Origin: Thermohalobaculum sp963700775
GTDB lineage: Bacteria; Pseudomonadota; Alphaproteobacteria; Rhodobacterales; Rhodobacteraceae
Assembly: GCA_963700775.1 (NCBI GenBank)
Contig: CAVOYU010000010.1
Coordinates: 1-64,000, forward strand
Reading direction: 5' to 3'
Length of the DNA stretch: 64,000 nucleotides
Translations under genes and position numbers: made by a program
The notes under the pieces: model-generated
Databases searched by the model: none
Told to the model about the DNA's origin: nothing
What the model saw: the letters and a program-made list of their open reading frames with translations, nothing else
Shown here: piece by piece, positions 9,132 to 17,892 of the stretch
Layout: the number at the start of each line of letters is the position of its first letter
How positions within the stretch are numbered: the stretch's first letter is position 1

Positions 9132-10511
9132 CTAATACCGGAGGCGCTCACCCAGCCCAAAGATGCTTGCCGGCAAGCGAATGCCCGCAGCATCGATCTC
9201 ATCCATAAACTTGGGGCGAACGCCGGTCGGCTTGAGCCGGCCGATCACCTTGCCCCCCTCCATGCCCGTCTGCTCGAACCGAAAGATGTCCTGCATGACA
9301 ATGATGTCGCCTTCCATGCCCTGCACTTCGGTGATAAATGTCACCTTGCGCGACCCGTCACGAAAGCGTTCCGTATGTACAATCAGGTCGATGGCCGACG
9401 CGATCTGTTCTCGGATCGCGCGCACGGGCATGTCCATCCCGGCCATCAGGAACATGGTCTCCAGGCGCGCGAGCGTATCACGCGGACTGTTCGAGTGCGC
9501 CGTCGTCAACGACCCCTCATGCCCCGTGTTCATCGCCTGCAGCATGTCCAGCGCCTCGCCCGCCCGGCACTCGCCGACAATGATCCGGTCAGGCCGCATG
9601 CGCAACGAGTTGATCACCAGATCGCGAATGGTCACCTCTCCCGTGCCCTCGACATTAGGCGGGCGCGCCTCCAACGTCACCACGTGCTCCTGGCGCAACT
9701 GGAGTTCAGCCGCATTCTCGATGGTAACGATGCGCTCATCGGCCGGAATATAGCCGGACAGCACGTTCAGGAACGTGGTTTTCCCCGAGCCGGTTCCCCC
9801 GGAAACAACCATATTGATCCTGGCAATGACGCACGCCTTGAGAAAATCCATCCCCTCGGCAGTGATCGTGCCCATGTCGATCAACTGTTCGACAGAAAGA
9901 GGCGTCACAAAAAACTTGCGGATCGTGATCGTTGGGCCATTCAAGCACAAGGGTGGAATAATGGCATTTACACGCGATCCATCCAACAGGCGAGCGTGTA
10001 CATAGGGAGAACTCTCATCGATGCGCCGCCCCAAAGGCTGCACAATGCGATCGATGATCTGCATCACGTGGTCGTTGTCCTTGAACACTACATCAGTTTT
10101 GACCAGCTTGCCATTGCGCTCGACATAGACCCTGTCCGGCCCATTGACCATGATCTCGGTGACAGACTCGTCGTTCAAAAAGGGCTGAATCGGACCGAGG
10201 CCGAGAATGTCGGCCACCACACTTTCAAATAGACGCGCACGCTCGGCGCGCCCCAGAAAGACATTTTCCTCGGCCAGGATGCGGTCAAACAAGGTCTCAA
10301 TGGTTGCCCGTACCTCGCCCGTCTTGGTCATATCCAGGTCGGGATCGAGCTCGGCGATCAACTGGTTTTGCACGCGCGTCTTGATGTCGGCATAAGCATC
10401 TCGGGCGGGCGTCGATGGCCTGCGAGGACGCAACCCACCCAACCGTGTATCCGTTCCACCTGCTCGCTCAGCCGGTCGCTGGCTCTTTTCGATTCGCTTC
10501 AAAAGAGACAT
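9132..10511 (-). CDS. tadA: Tad pilus assembly ATPase TadA/CpaF
   Basis: Secretion ATPase of the type II/IV superfamily that powers Tad pilin polymerisation at the inner face of the membrane. The 459 residues contain the N-terminal CpaF domain (~95-200, VTEIMVNGPDRVYVER), Walker A GGTGSGKTT (238-246), the Asp box (RIVTIENAAELQL), Walker B region (RPDRIIVGECRAGEALDML) and the His box (GHEGSLTTAHSNS). All are intact. It lies 3 bases after cpaE. Confidence 0.95.
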   Translation of the reverse strand: MSLLKRIEKSQRPAERAGGTDTRLGGLRPRRPSTPARDAYADIKTRVQNQLIAELDPDLDMTKTGEVRATIETLFDRILAEENVFLGRAERARLFESVVADILGLGPIQPFLNDESVTEIMVNGPDRVYVERNGKLVKTDVVFKDNDHVMQIIDRIVQPLGRRIDESSPYVHARLLDGSRVNAIIPPLCLNGPTITIRKFFVTPLSVEQLIDMGTITAEGMDFLKACVIARINMVVSGGTGSGKTTFLNVLSGYIPADERIVTIENAAELQLRQEHVVTLEARPPNVEGTGEVTIRDLVINSLRMRPDRIIVGECRAGEALDMLQAMNTGHEGSLTTAHSNSPRDTLARLETMFLMAGMDMPVRAIREQIASAIDLIVHTERFRDGSRKVTFITEVQGMEGDIIVMQDIFRFEQTGMEGGKVIGRLKPTGVRPKFMDEIDAAGIRLPASIFGLGERLRY

Positions 10512-10514
10512 CGC

Positions 10515-11738
10515 CTACTCCTTGGGCTCTAGTACCTCGACCAACTGCTGAACCAAAGCGCCTGTGTTCTGGATCAGCGGCAGACGCTTGTCAACGTTGG
10601 AAGCAATCATATAAGGCATGCCGTGGTTTACAGAGTGCAGCACGACGCGATCTTCGAGCGGAATGTCAGCAAATACCTCATGCTTGAGGTGATTCTCGAT
10701 CACGCGCGCACTCAACCCGGTACGCGCATCCGACTTGTTGAGCACCAGCAGCACCTGATCGCGCGGATACCCCAGAGCATCAACCAGTTCCAAAAAGTAC
10801 CGGACGCTGGTAATAGAGGGCAGATCAGGTGTGACAATCAAGACAATCCGGTCGGACAGGTCAAATATGCTCAACTCCAGGTCTTGAATCCTGGAACCCA
10901 TATCGACGATGACGTAATCAAACATCTGCTTGAGCTTGCCGAGCACCGCGCGCAAGTGATCCGCGTGGACAACGTCTGCCATTTCCGGCTTGGGAGGAGC
11001 CAGGAGCGCTTTGAGCCCGGTCCGCTCGTCTCGCACCATCGCGCTCTCGATTAGGTCCACATCCAGGTCGTCGATGTTGTTCACCACATCCACGATGCTC
11101 CGGCTGGCGCGCAGGTCCAGCATGATCTTGACGTCGCCAAACTGGAGCCGGCAGTCGACCATCGCCACGCGCAGTCCCAACGAGCTGTCCATTTGAGCCA
11201 TCGCGGAAGCCACATTGACGGCCAGCGTCGTGCAGCCTACTCCGCCCTTGGGACTGTAAAACGCCAGCAACTTGCCCCCGCTGCTTGATGCGGCCCGCTT
11301 CACTTCCGGCGCCACGTCCTGCGCGGCCGGCTGGGCAGTGGTCCGCGCGTGAGCCGACATCTCGTACACCCGGCGGACCGTGGAGATCATTTCGTCCATC
11401 GTAAAAGGCTTGGTCAGAAAATCGCGCGCTCCGGCCAACATGGAACGTCGCAAATAGTCTGCCTCGCCCTGCACCGACATCATGACCACCTGGGCAAAGG
11501 GGACCTCGCGGGTGATCAATTCACTGGCCGAGATGCCGTCCAGGCCCGGCATATTGATGTCCATCAGGACGACGTGCGGTTGGTGCTGTCGGGCCTGTTC
11601 AACCGCCTGCTCGCCACTCGCGGCCGTGCCCACCACTTCCATATCCGGCTCAAAGTAGAGCATCTTTTTGAGGCTTTCCCGGGTTTCGGTAATGTCGTCG
11701 ACAATCAGCACCCGGATGGTCTCTCGCTCAGCGCTCAT
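10515..11738 (-). CDS. cpaE: Pilus localisation ATPase CpaE/TadZ with receiver domain
   Basis: Residues 8-125 are a response-regulator receiver with acidic pocket (LIVDD), phosphoacceptor Asp60 (VVLMDINMPG) and conserved Lys110 (TKPF). Residues 155-400 are a MinD/ParA-type ATPase with deviant Walker A SPKGGVGCTT (162-171), MVDCRLQFGDV and DYVIVDMGSRI. CpaE/TadZ positions the Tad machine in the cell. Here the receiver keeps every key residue, so a histidine kinase probably controls it, although none is encoded nearby. It is in the operon between cpaB and tadA with single-digit spacings. Confidence 0.93.
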   Translation of the reverse strand: MSAERETIRVLIVDDITETRESLKKMLYFEPDMEVVGTAASGEQAVEQARQHQPHVVLMDINMPGLDGISASELITREVPFAQVVMMSVQGEADYLRRSMLAGARDFLTKPFTMDEMISTVRRVYEMSAHARTTAQPAAQDVAPEVKRAASSSGGKLLAFYSPKGGVGCTTLAVNVASAMAQMDSSLGLRVAMVDCRLQFGDVKIMLDLRASRSIVDVVNNIDDLDVDLIESAMVRDERTGLKALLAPPKPEMADVVHADHLRAVLGKLKQMFDYVIVDMGSRIQDLELSIFDLSDRIVLIVTPDLPSITSVRYFLELVDALGYPRDQVLLVLNKSDARTGLSARVIENHLKHEVFADIPLEDRVVLHSVNHGMPYMIASNVDKRLPLIQNTGALVQQLVEVLEPKE

Positions 11739-11744
11739 GGACTG

Positions 11745-12812
11745 TTATTCCCCCGTAACTGGCGAAACCGCTCGCGACTGTGCTTCTTCAAGAAGACGCT
11801 CTTCAAACTCGCTCGAGGTCGGCGCGTGCGGCAGCTTGGGCGGCACGCTGACCTGGAACCGGTCGAGCATGTACTGGAGTGTGACCGCTTCTGGCTGCGC
11901 ATAGATGTCCTGATCCACAGCCGAGCGCATCACCAGGTCAATAGCGGCATCGTTCTCCATCGCCCACTTGAGCACCAGGGCATCCTGTGGGCTGACGATC
12001 AAGGTCACCGACGTCAGCTCGATCATGGCCCGCGCCACGTCCGAGGCAGGAGGAGGCGGAGCCCCCTCTTCTGCGGGCGTCTCGCTCGACGCAGCAACGG
12101 GGATTACTTCGGCCAGATCCTCCCACAGATCGACATCGAGCACCAACGCGTTCTGGACGGTATACTGGGACACCAGGCGCGGGATCTGTTCGCCTTCAGG
12201 CTGTGGATCGGCCAGGACAGGATCCCCGCCAAAAAACTTGACCGGCTGTTTGATTTGCCAATCCTCGTCCACTTCGACCATAGACAGGGACACAAGCACG
12301 TCCACGCGATCGTTGCGATGAATGGCGTTGGCGACAGCCGCCATCTTGCGCACCGGCAGGGCAAAGGCCACCTTGCCCTTGGGAATCGCCAGGGCCATCT
12401 CGGACCCCTCTCCCATAGAGAGGTCAGCAAGCTGGGACATACTCACGGGGCGCTGCGCGGGGATGTCGACGCGGGCCACCTGCCCGACCACCTCGGACAA
12501 TTTGAGGGCCGGATCCGAAGGAAAATCCCGGTCGTCCAGTCGCCACTCGCGCACCTCTATCGCGTCGGGCGGCACGCGCATGCCGCGCGGCACCGTTTGC
12601 AGGGCGACCACGACAAACCCGGTCTGGGGCGCCGGCGTCGCCTGCAAGATCGGAATCAAAGGCCTCTCGGTCGCTGCGCCTTCCCCACTCCCGTCACTGC
12701 TGCCGATCAGGCTCCCCCCTCTGAAACGCCACAGCGCGATCAAACCAACCACCAAGAGCATCACCAGTATGATAAATACAAGCAGGAACGTGCGTCGGCG
12801 TCTCATAGACAT
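11745..12812 (-). CDS. cpaB: Tad pilus assembly protein CpaB (SAF domain)
   Basis: The 355 residues begin with a positively charged start and one membrane helix (TFLLVFIILVMLLVVGLIAL). A SAF-like segment follows (VVVALQTVPRGMRVPPDAIEVR) and then the CpaB core (VARVDIPAQRPVSMSQLAD, GKVAFALPVRKMAAVANAI, DRVDVLVSL). In diderms CpaB contacts the secretin; this locus has none, so it probably acts in the cell wall. It is the first gene of the cpaB-cpaE-tadA-tadB-tadC transcript, with its own promoter upstream. Confidence 0.88.
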   Translation of the reverse strand: MSMRRRRTFLLVFIILVMLLVVGLIALWRFRGGSLIGSSDGSGEGAATERPLIPILQATPAPQTGFVVVALQTVPRGMRVPPDAIEVREWRLDDRDFPSDPALKLSEVVGQVARVDIPAQRPVSMSQLADLSMGEGSEMALAIPKGKVAFALPVRKMAAVANAIHRNDRVDVLVSLSMVEVDEDWQIKQPVKFFGGDPVLADPQPEGEQIPRLVSQYTVQNALVLDVDLWEDLAEVIPVAASSETPAEEGAPPPPASDVARAMIELTSVTLIVSPQDALVLKWAMENDAAIDLVMRSAVDQDIYAQPEAVTLQYMLDRFQVSVPPKLPHAPTSSEFEERLLEEAQSRAVSPVTGE

Positions 12813-12863
12813 CCTCCTAACCTACAAGTTTGGGGCAACAATCGCTCGTACGGTTACTCTCAT

Positions 12864-12891
12864 AATATACCACTTCTCTGGAAAAAGTCAA
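12864..12891 (-). promoter_or_regulatory. Sigma-70-type promoter for cpaB and downstream tad genes
   Basis: On the minus strand TTGACT (12891-12886), a 16-base spacer and TATATT (12869-12864), about 52 bases before the cpaB ATG. It lies after the tadG terminator, so the operon is split into two transcripts here. Confidence 0.65.
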
Positions 12892-12926
12892 GGAGCAATA
12901 TTATGTAGAGATAAAGCCGAGGAGAA

Positions 12927-12976
12927 GAAAAAAAACAGGGTGGGAGGGCAGAACCCAAGCTTTGCCCCCCCACCTG
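12927..12976 (-). terminator. Intrinsic terminator after tadG
   Basis: On the minus strand a GC-rich hairpin (CAGGTGGGGGGGCAAAG pairing imperfectly with GGGCAG/CCCTCCCACCCTG) is followed by a run of nine T and then CTTC. It lies just past the tadG stop. Confidence 0.75.
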
Positions 12977-12983
12977 CTTGATG

Positions 12984-15419
12984 CTAGCCAACCAATCCCG
13001 GATGGATTCTATCGGCAATTTGCTGCAGCATTTGGTTCAACTCGTCCGCGGTCTGGGCATAAAAGTACTCACCCTCGGCGATTTCGGCGACCCGTGTCAA
13101 AAGGTCACCGTCCGCATTGATGCCCAATCCAACAGTATAGATCTTTATATTCTCTTCTGCAGCTTTTTGGGCATAATAGATCACACAGTCCTTAGCGCGG
13201 TCCACATCGCGGTCGCCCGTGGGGTGTGGCCATAGAGTTTCATCCCTATAGCACACATTTCCAGGCCAGCGGTTGGGAATGCCATCGGTCAGCAAGATCA
13301 TAAACTTGAGCGCGGAGGGTCTCCCATAGTCCGCGGATGTGAGCACCTCCTGACCCTTGGCGATGCCGCTGGCAATGTTGGTCCACACTGCTCCCCCATA
13401 GCCCGGATCCATGTCCTCTATGCCGCCCAGGATGCTCCCAACCCTGTCGTTTCTTGGATCTCCGGGGTGATCAAAACACCAGGTCCATGCGGCGTCCGGA
13501 CCGGTTTCGGGATCCCAGATGCCATCTTCTTGCGGCATTTCTCCTGGGATCTTGGAACAGTGCAGTTCGCGGTCAATGGTCGCACTTGTATTGTACGAGA
13601 CAAAACCAACCTGATCCACGCGAGCGCGCATGCGGCGTACAAAGCCCTTGGCCGCCTCTTTGGCCGCGCGAATCGGCTGTGCGTCATCCAGCATGTCGTC
13701 CTGGGTGTTGTCACAGACGACCGGCTCGCCCACTTCGGGCACTCGCAGCCCATAGATAGGATTGCACGCTTCACAGGCCAGGCCACTCCGCCCGCCAGTG
13801 TCGGGCGGCCCCCCGGACGGTTCGTCGCGGTCGTGCACGCCATTGCCATTCTTGTCTACCCAGTAGCTCTGATACGCTTCAAGACGGACCCGATCCCACT
13901 CGAGCGTGGTCTCTTGGATAAAGGCGGGCGCACGATCGTCAGCATTGCTAAAAGAGTCAGGATTGGTGGTGAGCAGGAGCTTGTCCACGCGAAAGCCAGT
14001 GCCCCCTCCCCAAAGGTTGATCTCGTGCGCGCCCTGATTGAACTGGACCTCGCCCAACCGAATCCACTTCCACTGGTACTGATCGCCCCGTGTTCCGCCC
14101 TCTCGTGGGGCATAGCAGGATACAAGCTGCCCGCCGCTGCCCAAGCCTGTGCGGCAGTCTCCATCGTCGGTCTGACCAAACATCGTCCGGTCGCTGCTTC
14201 CCCGCTTGTCGCCATCCACGCCCCAATGCACTTGACACCCATCCACATGGCTTGGATAGCCCGGAGGCGGCGGATTGAGCCGTCTGGAAGGCGAAGGCCA
14301 TGGGCCGCACTGAGCCCTCATCCACACATACCAGGTCCGTGACGCAGGGATGTCAAACCCATAATCCAGCCGAGGCGCCTCACTGAGATCGTTGAACGAA
14401 TGCCCGGGAATGGTATAGAGCCAGGGAAGATGCATCAGATGTGCGCCGCGATAGTCATCATCCTGGTAGGCGCTGCAATCGACGTCGTCCTCAAGAGGTG
14501 GCCCCACCTTGGGATCGCAGTCAAAACGATGACCGGAGGCCTGAGAGTCCTCTACCCGCTGCAGCATCCAAAACGTTCGGTTTGTCTCGGTGTACGCCGC
14601 GCGGTGATAGTCATTTGCACCGCCCTCTACTGAGGTCGATCCGGAGAACCATTCCGCCTCGGCCACCAGGATGTCGTGCCCCTCGTACTGGATCGGGTCC
14701 TGCTCTTCACAATACTCGTGCGGCAGAGGCAGCGCCAATCGCTGACCGGCCGGGTACGCTCGATCAGTGCTCGGAATGTAACAGCCATAGCACTCGGGGC
14801 TGGGGTTTTCATAGTTCTCTGTGAAACAGTTGTGGCAGTACGTGTCATCGTTCATAGACGCCGACGCGTCGTACACGATCACCACGTCGAGCATCGGGGC
14901 GCCTTCGGCAGTTGCTTCTGCCTCGATAGCCACCGTACTAAAGTCAAACTGAGGAAACAAGTTGGCGACGAGCATAAACGTCAAAGGCACCTGGATCGTT
15001 CCCTTGACCTGGATCTTGTCGACAGGAAGCTGCACGGCCTTGACTACACCTCCTGAAATCATCCGGATCGCCGCTTTGCCCCGCGAGCCCGTCCACGGCT
15101 CATCGGGCGGAGGATTGGATGGCTCCTTGACCCAGATAATCTCGAGCTCGACGTCATTGGGGCCATATCCGTTCTCTGCCAGATATTGAAGAGCGCGACG
15201 GGCGGCGAGCCCTTCATCAGGCAACTCTTCAGCGGCCGCCAGGGCCGCAGCATCACAGGCGCGCCCCAGCCGGATGCGCTCAGTGTACATGCGCGCCAGA
15301 TCTATGGCAAACCCGACAATGATCATCAAGCCGATAGCCGCCGCCGAAAGGATGATCAGGCTTTGCCCACTCTGCTCACGCCCCAGCCGTCGAGCAACCT
15401 GCCTTACTTTCTGCCACAT
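12984..15419 (-). CDS. tadG: TadG-like pilus protein: VWA domain with a large carbohydrate-binding-like insertion
   Basis: The 811 residues begin with the TadE/G membrane helix (QSLIILSAAAIGLMIIVGFA) and a flp-associated segment. A VWA domain starts at ~176 (MLDVVIVYDASASMND, metal site DASAS 184-188) but is interrupted for about 390 residues before resuming at ~580 (RAAKEAAKGFVRRMRARVDQ) and ending at ~800, with FMILLTDGIPNRW and IKIYTVGLGI. The insertion has an EAE-type start (HDILVAEAEWFSG), RTWYVWMRAQ, WIRLGEVQFNQGAHEINLWG and FRVDKLLLT, which is the pattern of a beta-sandwich carbohydrate-binding module. A calcium-loop-like DKNGNGVHDRDE (522-533) follows. It is rich in Cys. It lies 22 bases after tadE and is followed by a terminator. 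The domain reading is by pattern, not by search. Confidence 0.85.
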   Translation of the reverse strand: MWQKVRQVARRLGREQSGQSLIILSAAAIGLMIIVGFAIDLARMYTERIRLGRACDAAALAAAEELPDEGLAARRALQYLAENGYGPNDVELEIIWVKEPSNPPPDEPWTGSRGKAAIRMISGGVVKAVQLPVDKIQVKGTIQVPLTFMLVANLFPQFDFSTVAIEAEATAEGAPMLDVVIVYDASASMNDDTYCHNCFTENYENPSPECYGCYIPSTDRAYPAGQRLALPLPHEYCEEQDPIQYEGHDILVAEAEWFSGSTSVEGGANDYHRAAYTETNRTFWMLQRVEDSQASGHRFDCDPKVGPPLEDDVDCSAYQDDDYRGAHLMHLPWLYTIPGHSFNDLSEAPRLDYGFDIPASRTWYVWMRAQCGPWPSPSRRLNPPPPGYPSHVDGCQVHWGVDGDKRGSSDRTMFGQTDDGDCRTGLGSGGQLVSCYAPREGGTRGDQYQWKWIRLGEVQFNQGAHEINLWGGGTGFRVDKLLLTTNPDSFSNADDRAPAFIQETTLEWDRVRLEAYQSYWVDKNGNGVHDRDEPSGGPPDTGGRSGLACEACNPIYGLRVPEVGEPVVCDNTQDDMLDDAQPIRAAKEAAKGFVRRMRARVDQVGFVSYNTSATIDRELHCSKIPGEMPQEDGIWDPETGPDAAWTWCFDHPGDPRNDRVGSILGGIEDMDPGYGGAVWTNIASGIAKGQEVLTSADYGRPSALKFMILLTDGIPNRWPGNVCYRDETLWPHPTGDRDVDRAKDCVIYYAQKAAEENIKIYTVGLGINADGDLLTRVAEIAEGEYFYAQTADELNQMLQQIADRIHPGLVG

Positions 15420-15441
15420 CGTTTACTCTCCCCAGCCCACA

Positions 15442-16106
15442 TCAGTCGCCTTCAATCTGCTGCCTCACATACGGCACAGACACGCGCATCGTCGAACGGT
15501 CATAGAGCACAAACATCTCTGGAAAATACCGCTGCGCCAACGGCTCAATCGGCGAATACAGCGCCAGATTATGCTGATAGAAGGTTTCAACAATCACCAC
15601 GTCGTGCGTGCTGCCGAATTTGTCCTCCGGCACGGTGAAACTCTGCCCACTTGGCCGTGTCAATCTGACTCCCGAGCGTGATCACCTTGCCCTCAGTCAC
15701 AAAAGGCACGTTCCCCAGCGAATGCGTTGTTGCCGTTATGGTCAGCGTCGTGGCCCCTGTGTGGGTCACCGCCACTGGGACATAAAACCGCGTAATGATA
15801 ATGCCCGTGTTGGCAGCCTCGAGGGCGCCTGTATCGGGATTCACCTGGCTCTCGGTACGTACCGGCAGTTGGTGGCTAAATGCCTCCAGCGCCCTCTGGG
15901 CGACCTCATCATCCTCTGCACCCCTGCTGGCCAGGCGCGCCCCCTCTCGGGTAGCGTTGGTCAACACCAACTGGGCGCGCAGCAGCAGCGCCAGTTCCAC
16001 CAACCCCATAACAAGCAACAGCAATATCGGAAGCACCAAGACAAACTCGAGGTAACTCTGCCCTCGTGCCTCGTGCCTGTTTGATCAGGTCCACTCTATT
16101 CCGCAT
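15442..16106 (-). CDS. tadE: TadE-like pilus protein (one or two frameshifts)
   Basis: It starts MRNRVDLIKQARGTRAE at 16106. After one frame change (~16060) it gives the TadE helix (LPILLLLVMGLVELALLLRA) and the conserved LVLTNATREGARLASRG. A second change near 15640 leads to the C-terminal part (DVVIVETFYQHNLALYSP). Corrected length is about 220 residues. TadE-type pseudopilins are processed by a prepilin peptidase, but none is encoded in the window. It is co-directional with tadG (22 bases) and the gene upstream (53 bases). Confidence 0.75.
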
Positions 16107-16159
16107 ACTCTCCTCCCCGGTCCAGGCCAAGGACCGGATAAACGCGCTAGCAGGTGCGG

Positions 16160-16803
16160 CTACCTGACTCTGGCGCCATCCGCGGCGTCCACCAGAACGG
16201 GCGCCGATGGCTGTTCCCCTTGAGCGGAACCGATCACGCTCCACACCACTCGTCCATCGTCCATCCGCAGCCGCGCGCCGACATCCACGACAGGATGGCT
16301 GCGCAACAAATCCCCCCACCGCCATTCAGCCAGGCATTCAGCGCCTGATGGCTGTCCACCTGCCACCGATCAGCCGCCACAACCGGGAGAGGATAGGGAG
16401 ACAACGACTCTCGAATCGGCGTGATCCCCTCGGGATGGACATTCAGCACATAGACTCTCTGTGTGCTTGGCGAAAAGAACGAGAACGTCCAATCCACCGG
16501 TCCGGAAAGGTCGTCCAAAGTCGCAAAAGGCCAACTTGCGACCACGGACGTGAGACCCGCATCCGGCTGCCACTCTAGAGCTGCCTGTGCGGCGAGATCG
16601 TACAGCGAACGCGCAGAGTGAGGCGTCTGCGGCAAGAGCCAGGTCTCGACCTCCTGCGCCAAGCCCACCGGTGTAGCTGCCGGCGGTTCTACCATGATTT
16701 GCGCAGGCGGCGATGGGCGCGACAGGATATAGGTCAAAGCGGCAAATACAAGCACGACGCCAACAGCCAATCCCCACAGCACAGCCAGTTGGCCCTTGGT
16801 CAC
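16160..16803 (-). CDS. Membrane-anchored protein of unknown function (one frameshift)
   Basis: It starts MTKGQLAVLWGLAVGVVLVFAALTY, a single N-terminal membrane helix, and continues as a mostly hydrophilic outer domain (WLLPQTPHSARSLYDLAAQA, RVYVLNVHPEGITPIRES). Near 16,325, close to a C6 run, the frame changes and the protein ends SAPVLVDAADGARVR at 16160. Corrected length is about 214 residues. I do not recognise the family. Its start overlaps the stop of the secreted protein gene upstream (ATGA), and tadE follows, so it may be an accessory pilus protein. Confidence 0.5.
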
Positions 16804-17880
16804 GGCCCACTCGCAGATCGAGAACTTGTCTTACCGCCCACAAGTGCCCTGTTGAACACCACCGGGAGGTAGACAGAATGATATTGGTTGTCATTCGTGT
16901 ACACCACGTCCCAGGCGTACGATTGGTCGGCAGGGACAAACTCTCTCCGGCGGTGCATCACAGCGTGCAGCACGTGCGTCCGGCCGCCATCTGTCGAGTC
17001 CAGCGCCACGGCCGGCCAGGCCAGGATGCGATCGCTGTTCAACACCTGCAGGGTCCGGGACACCCAACTCGCGCGCGCGCCGTCCAAATTGGAGGGATCG
17101 ACGCCCGAACGATAGGTCGCGTACGAAACCCGGTACGGATGTTGGCTGTCCACCTGGTGCTCGCTGGGCAGCTCACCCAACAGCTCCAGTTCGGCGCTCG
17201 CCGCGGAGAGCTTGGGCGCCTCCCACTGGTGCCAGACCACGTGCGGCGTGCGCCCCACCATATCAAGCGCCGGTCGCAGGCCGGCATAGTATTCCGCCGT
17301 ATCGGTAGCGCTGGTCGCGGTAAAGGGCAGCACGGCCCAGCGATCCACAGACGCTCCTCCCGGCCACCAGTCCTTGTGGGGAAGGGTGCCCGTATACACG
17401 CGATAGGCCAGGGAATAGGTGTACACTGTACCATACAAGGGCAGCGTCTGCGAGTAGGCCAGCCGCTCCCACATGACATAGGCCCAGCCCTCCCCCACGC
17501 CAATCGACGGGAAACCGTCGACCTGGTTGGGAGCGGCCAGAGAGGTGGCGGCCGCCTGGCTGATCTGCTTGCCCCACGGCTCTCCCCTGCGGCCACCAGC
17601 TTGATCCCACTGCCCGCAGCGCTGGTGCTGTTGCCGCGCAGCCGGAAATAGATGCCCGCCGTACCTCGCGCGCCGGCGCAGCGCTGGACATTTTCATCCC
17701 ACGTCACGTACACGTGCTTGCCGTCGACGGCAATGGCCGGATTGTCCTGCGTGTATCCACAAGCCGCACTTCCACCGGACACCTGCTCGGGCCGGGTGCT
17801 CCATGCTCCCCCGACTCGGCTGTTGTACCACACCGTACCAGCGCCAAGGCGCTCGCAGCCTTCGACGAGCTGTCCGCCCC
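16800..17880 (-). CDS. Large secreted repeat protein, cut off at the contig junction
   Basis: Only the C-terminal ~360 residues remain, in two frames (change near 17,520). The visible sequence is beta-rich with repeats like those of BNR/sialidase-type propellers (NPAIAVDGKHVYVTWDEN, GVGEGWAYVMWERLAYSQ, ILAWPAVALDSTDGGRTHVL). It ends with HSVYLPVVFNRALVGG, resembling the hydrophobic YLPLV-type tail found on many exported Chloroflexota proteins. The N-terminal part, including any signal peptide, is missing because the alphaproteobacterial sequence begins at about 17,880. Function cannot be named. Confidence 0.6.
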
Positions 17881-17892
17881 GGGCTGACCCCT
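17865..17892. other. Junction between two unrelated genomes
   Basis: Left of this point the minus-strand frame encodes the Chloroflexota secreted protein (…LVEGCERLGAG). Right of it begins the stop codon (17892) of a high-GC alphaproteobacterial gene. Base composition, codon bias (strong G/C third positions to the right) and gene content all change here, and none of the genes to the right has a Chloroflexota flavour. No repeat, tRNA or integrase marks the site. Confidence 0.8.

Noticed and set aside
1..17880. Programmed frameshifting as an explanation for the many shifted genes
   Set aside because: No common slippery heptamer or downstream structure is shared, shifts occur in both directions and in unrelated genes, and intact genes sit among them. 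Sequencing error explains it more simply.
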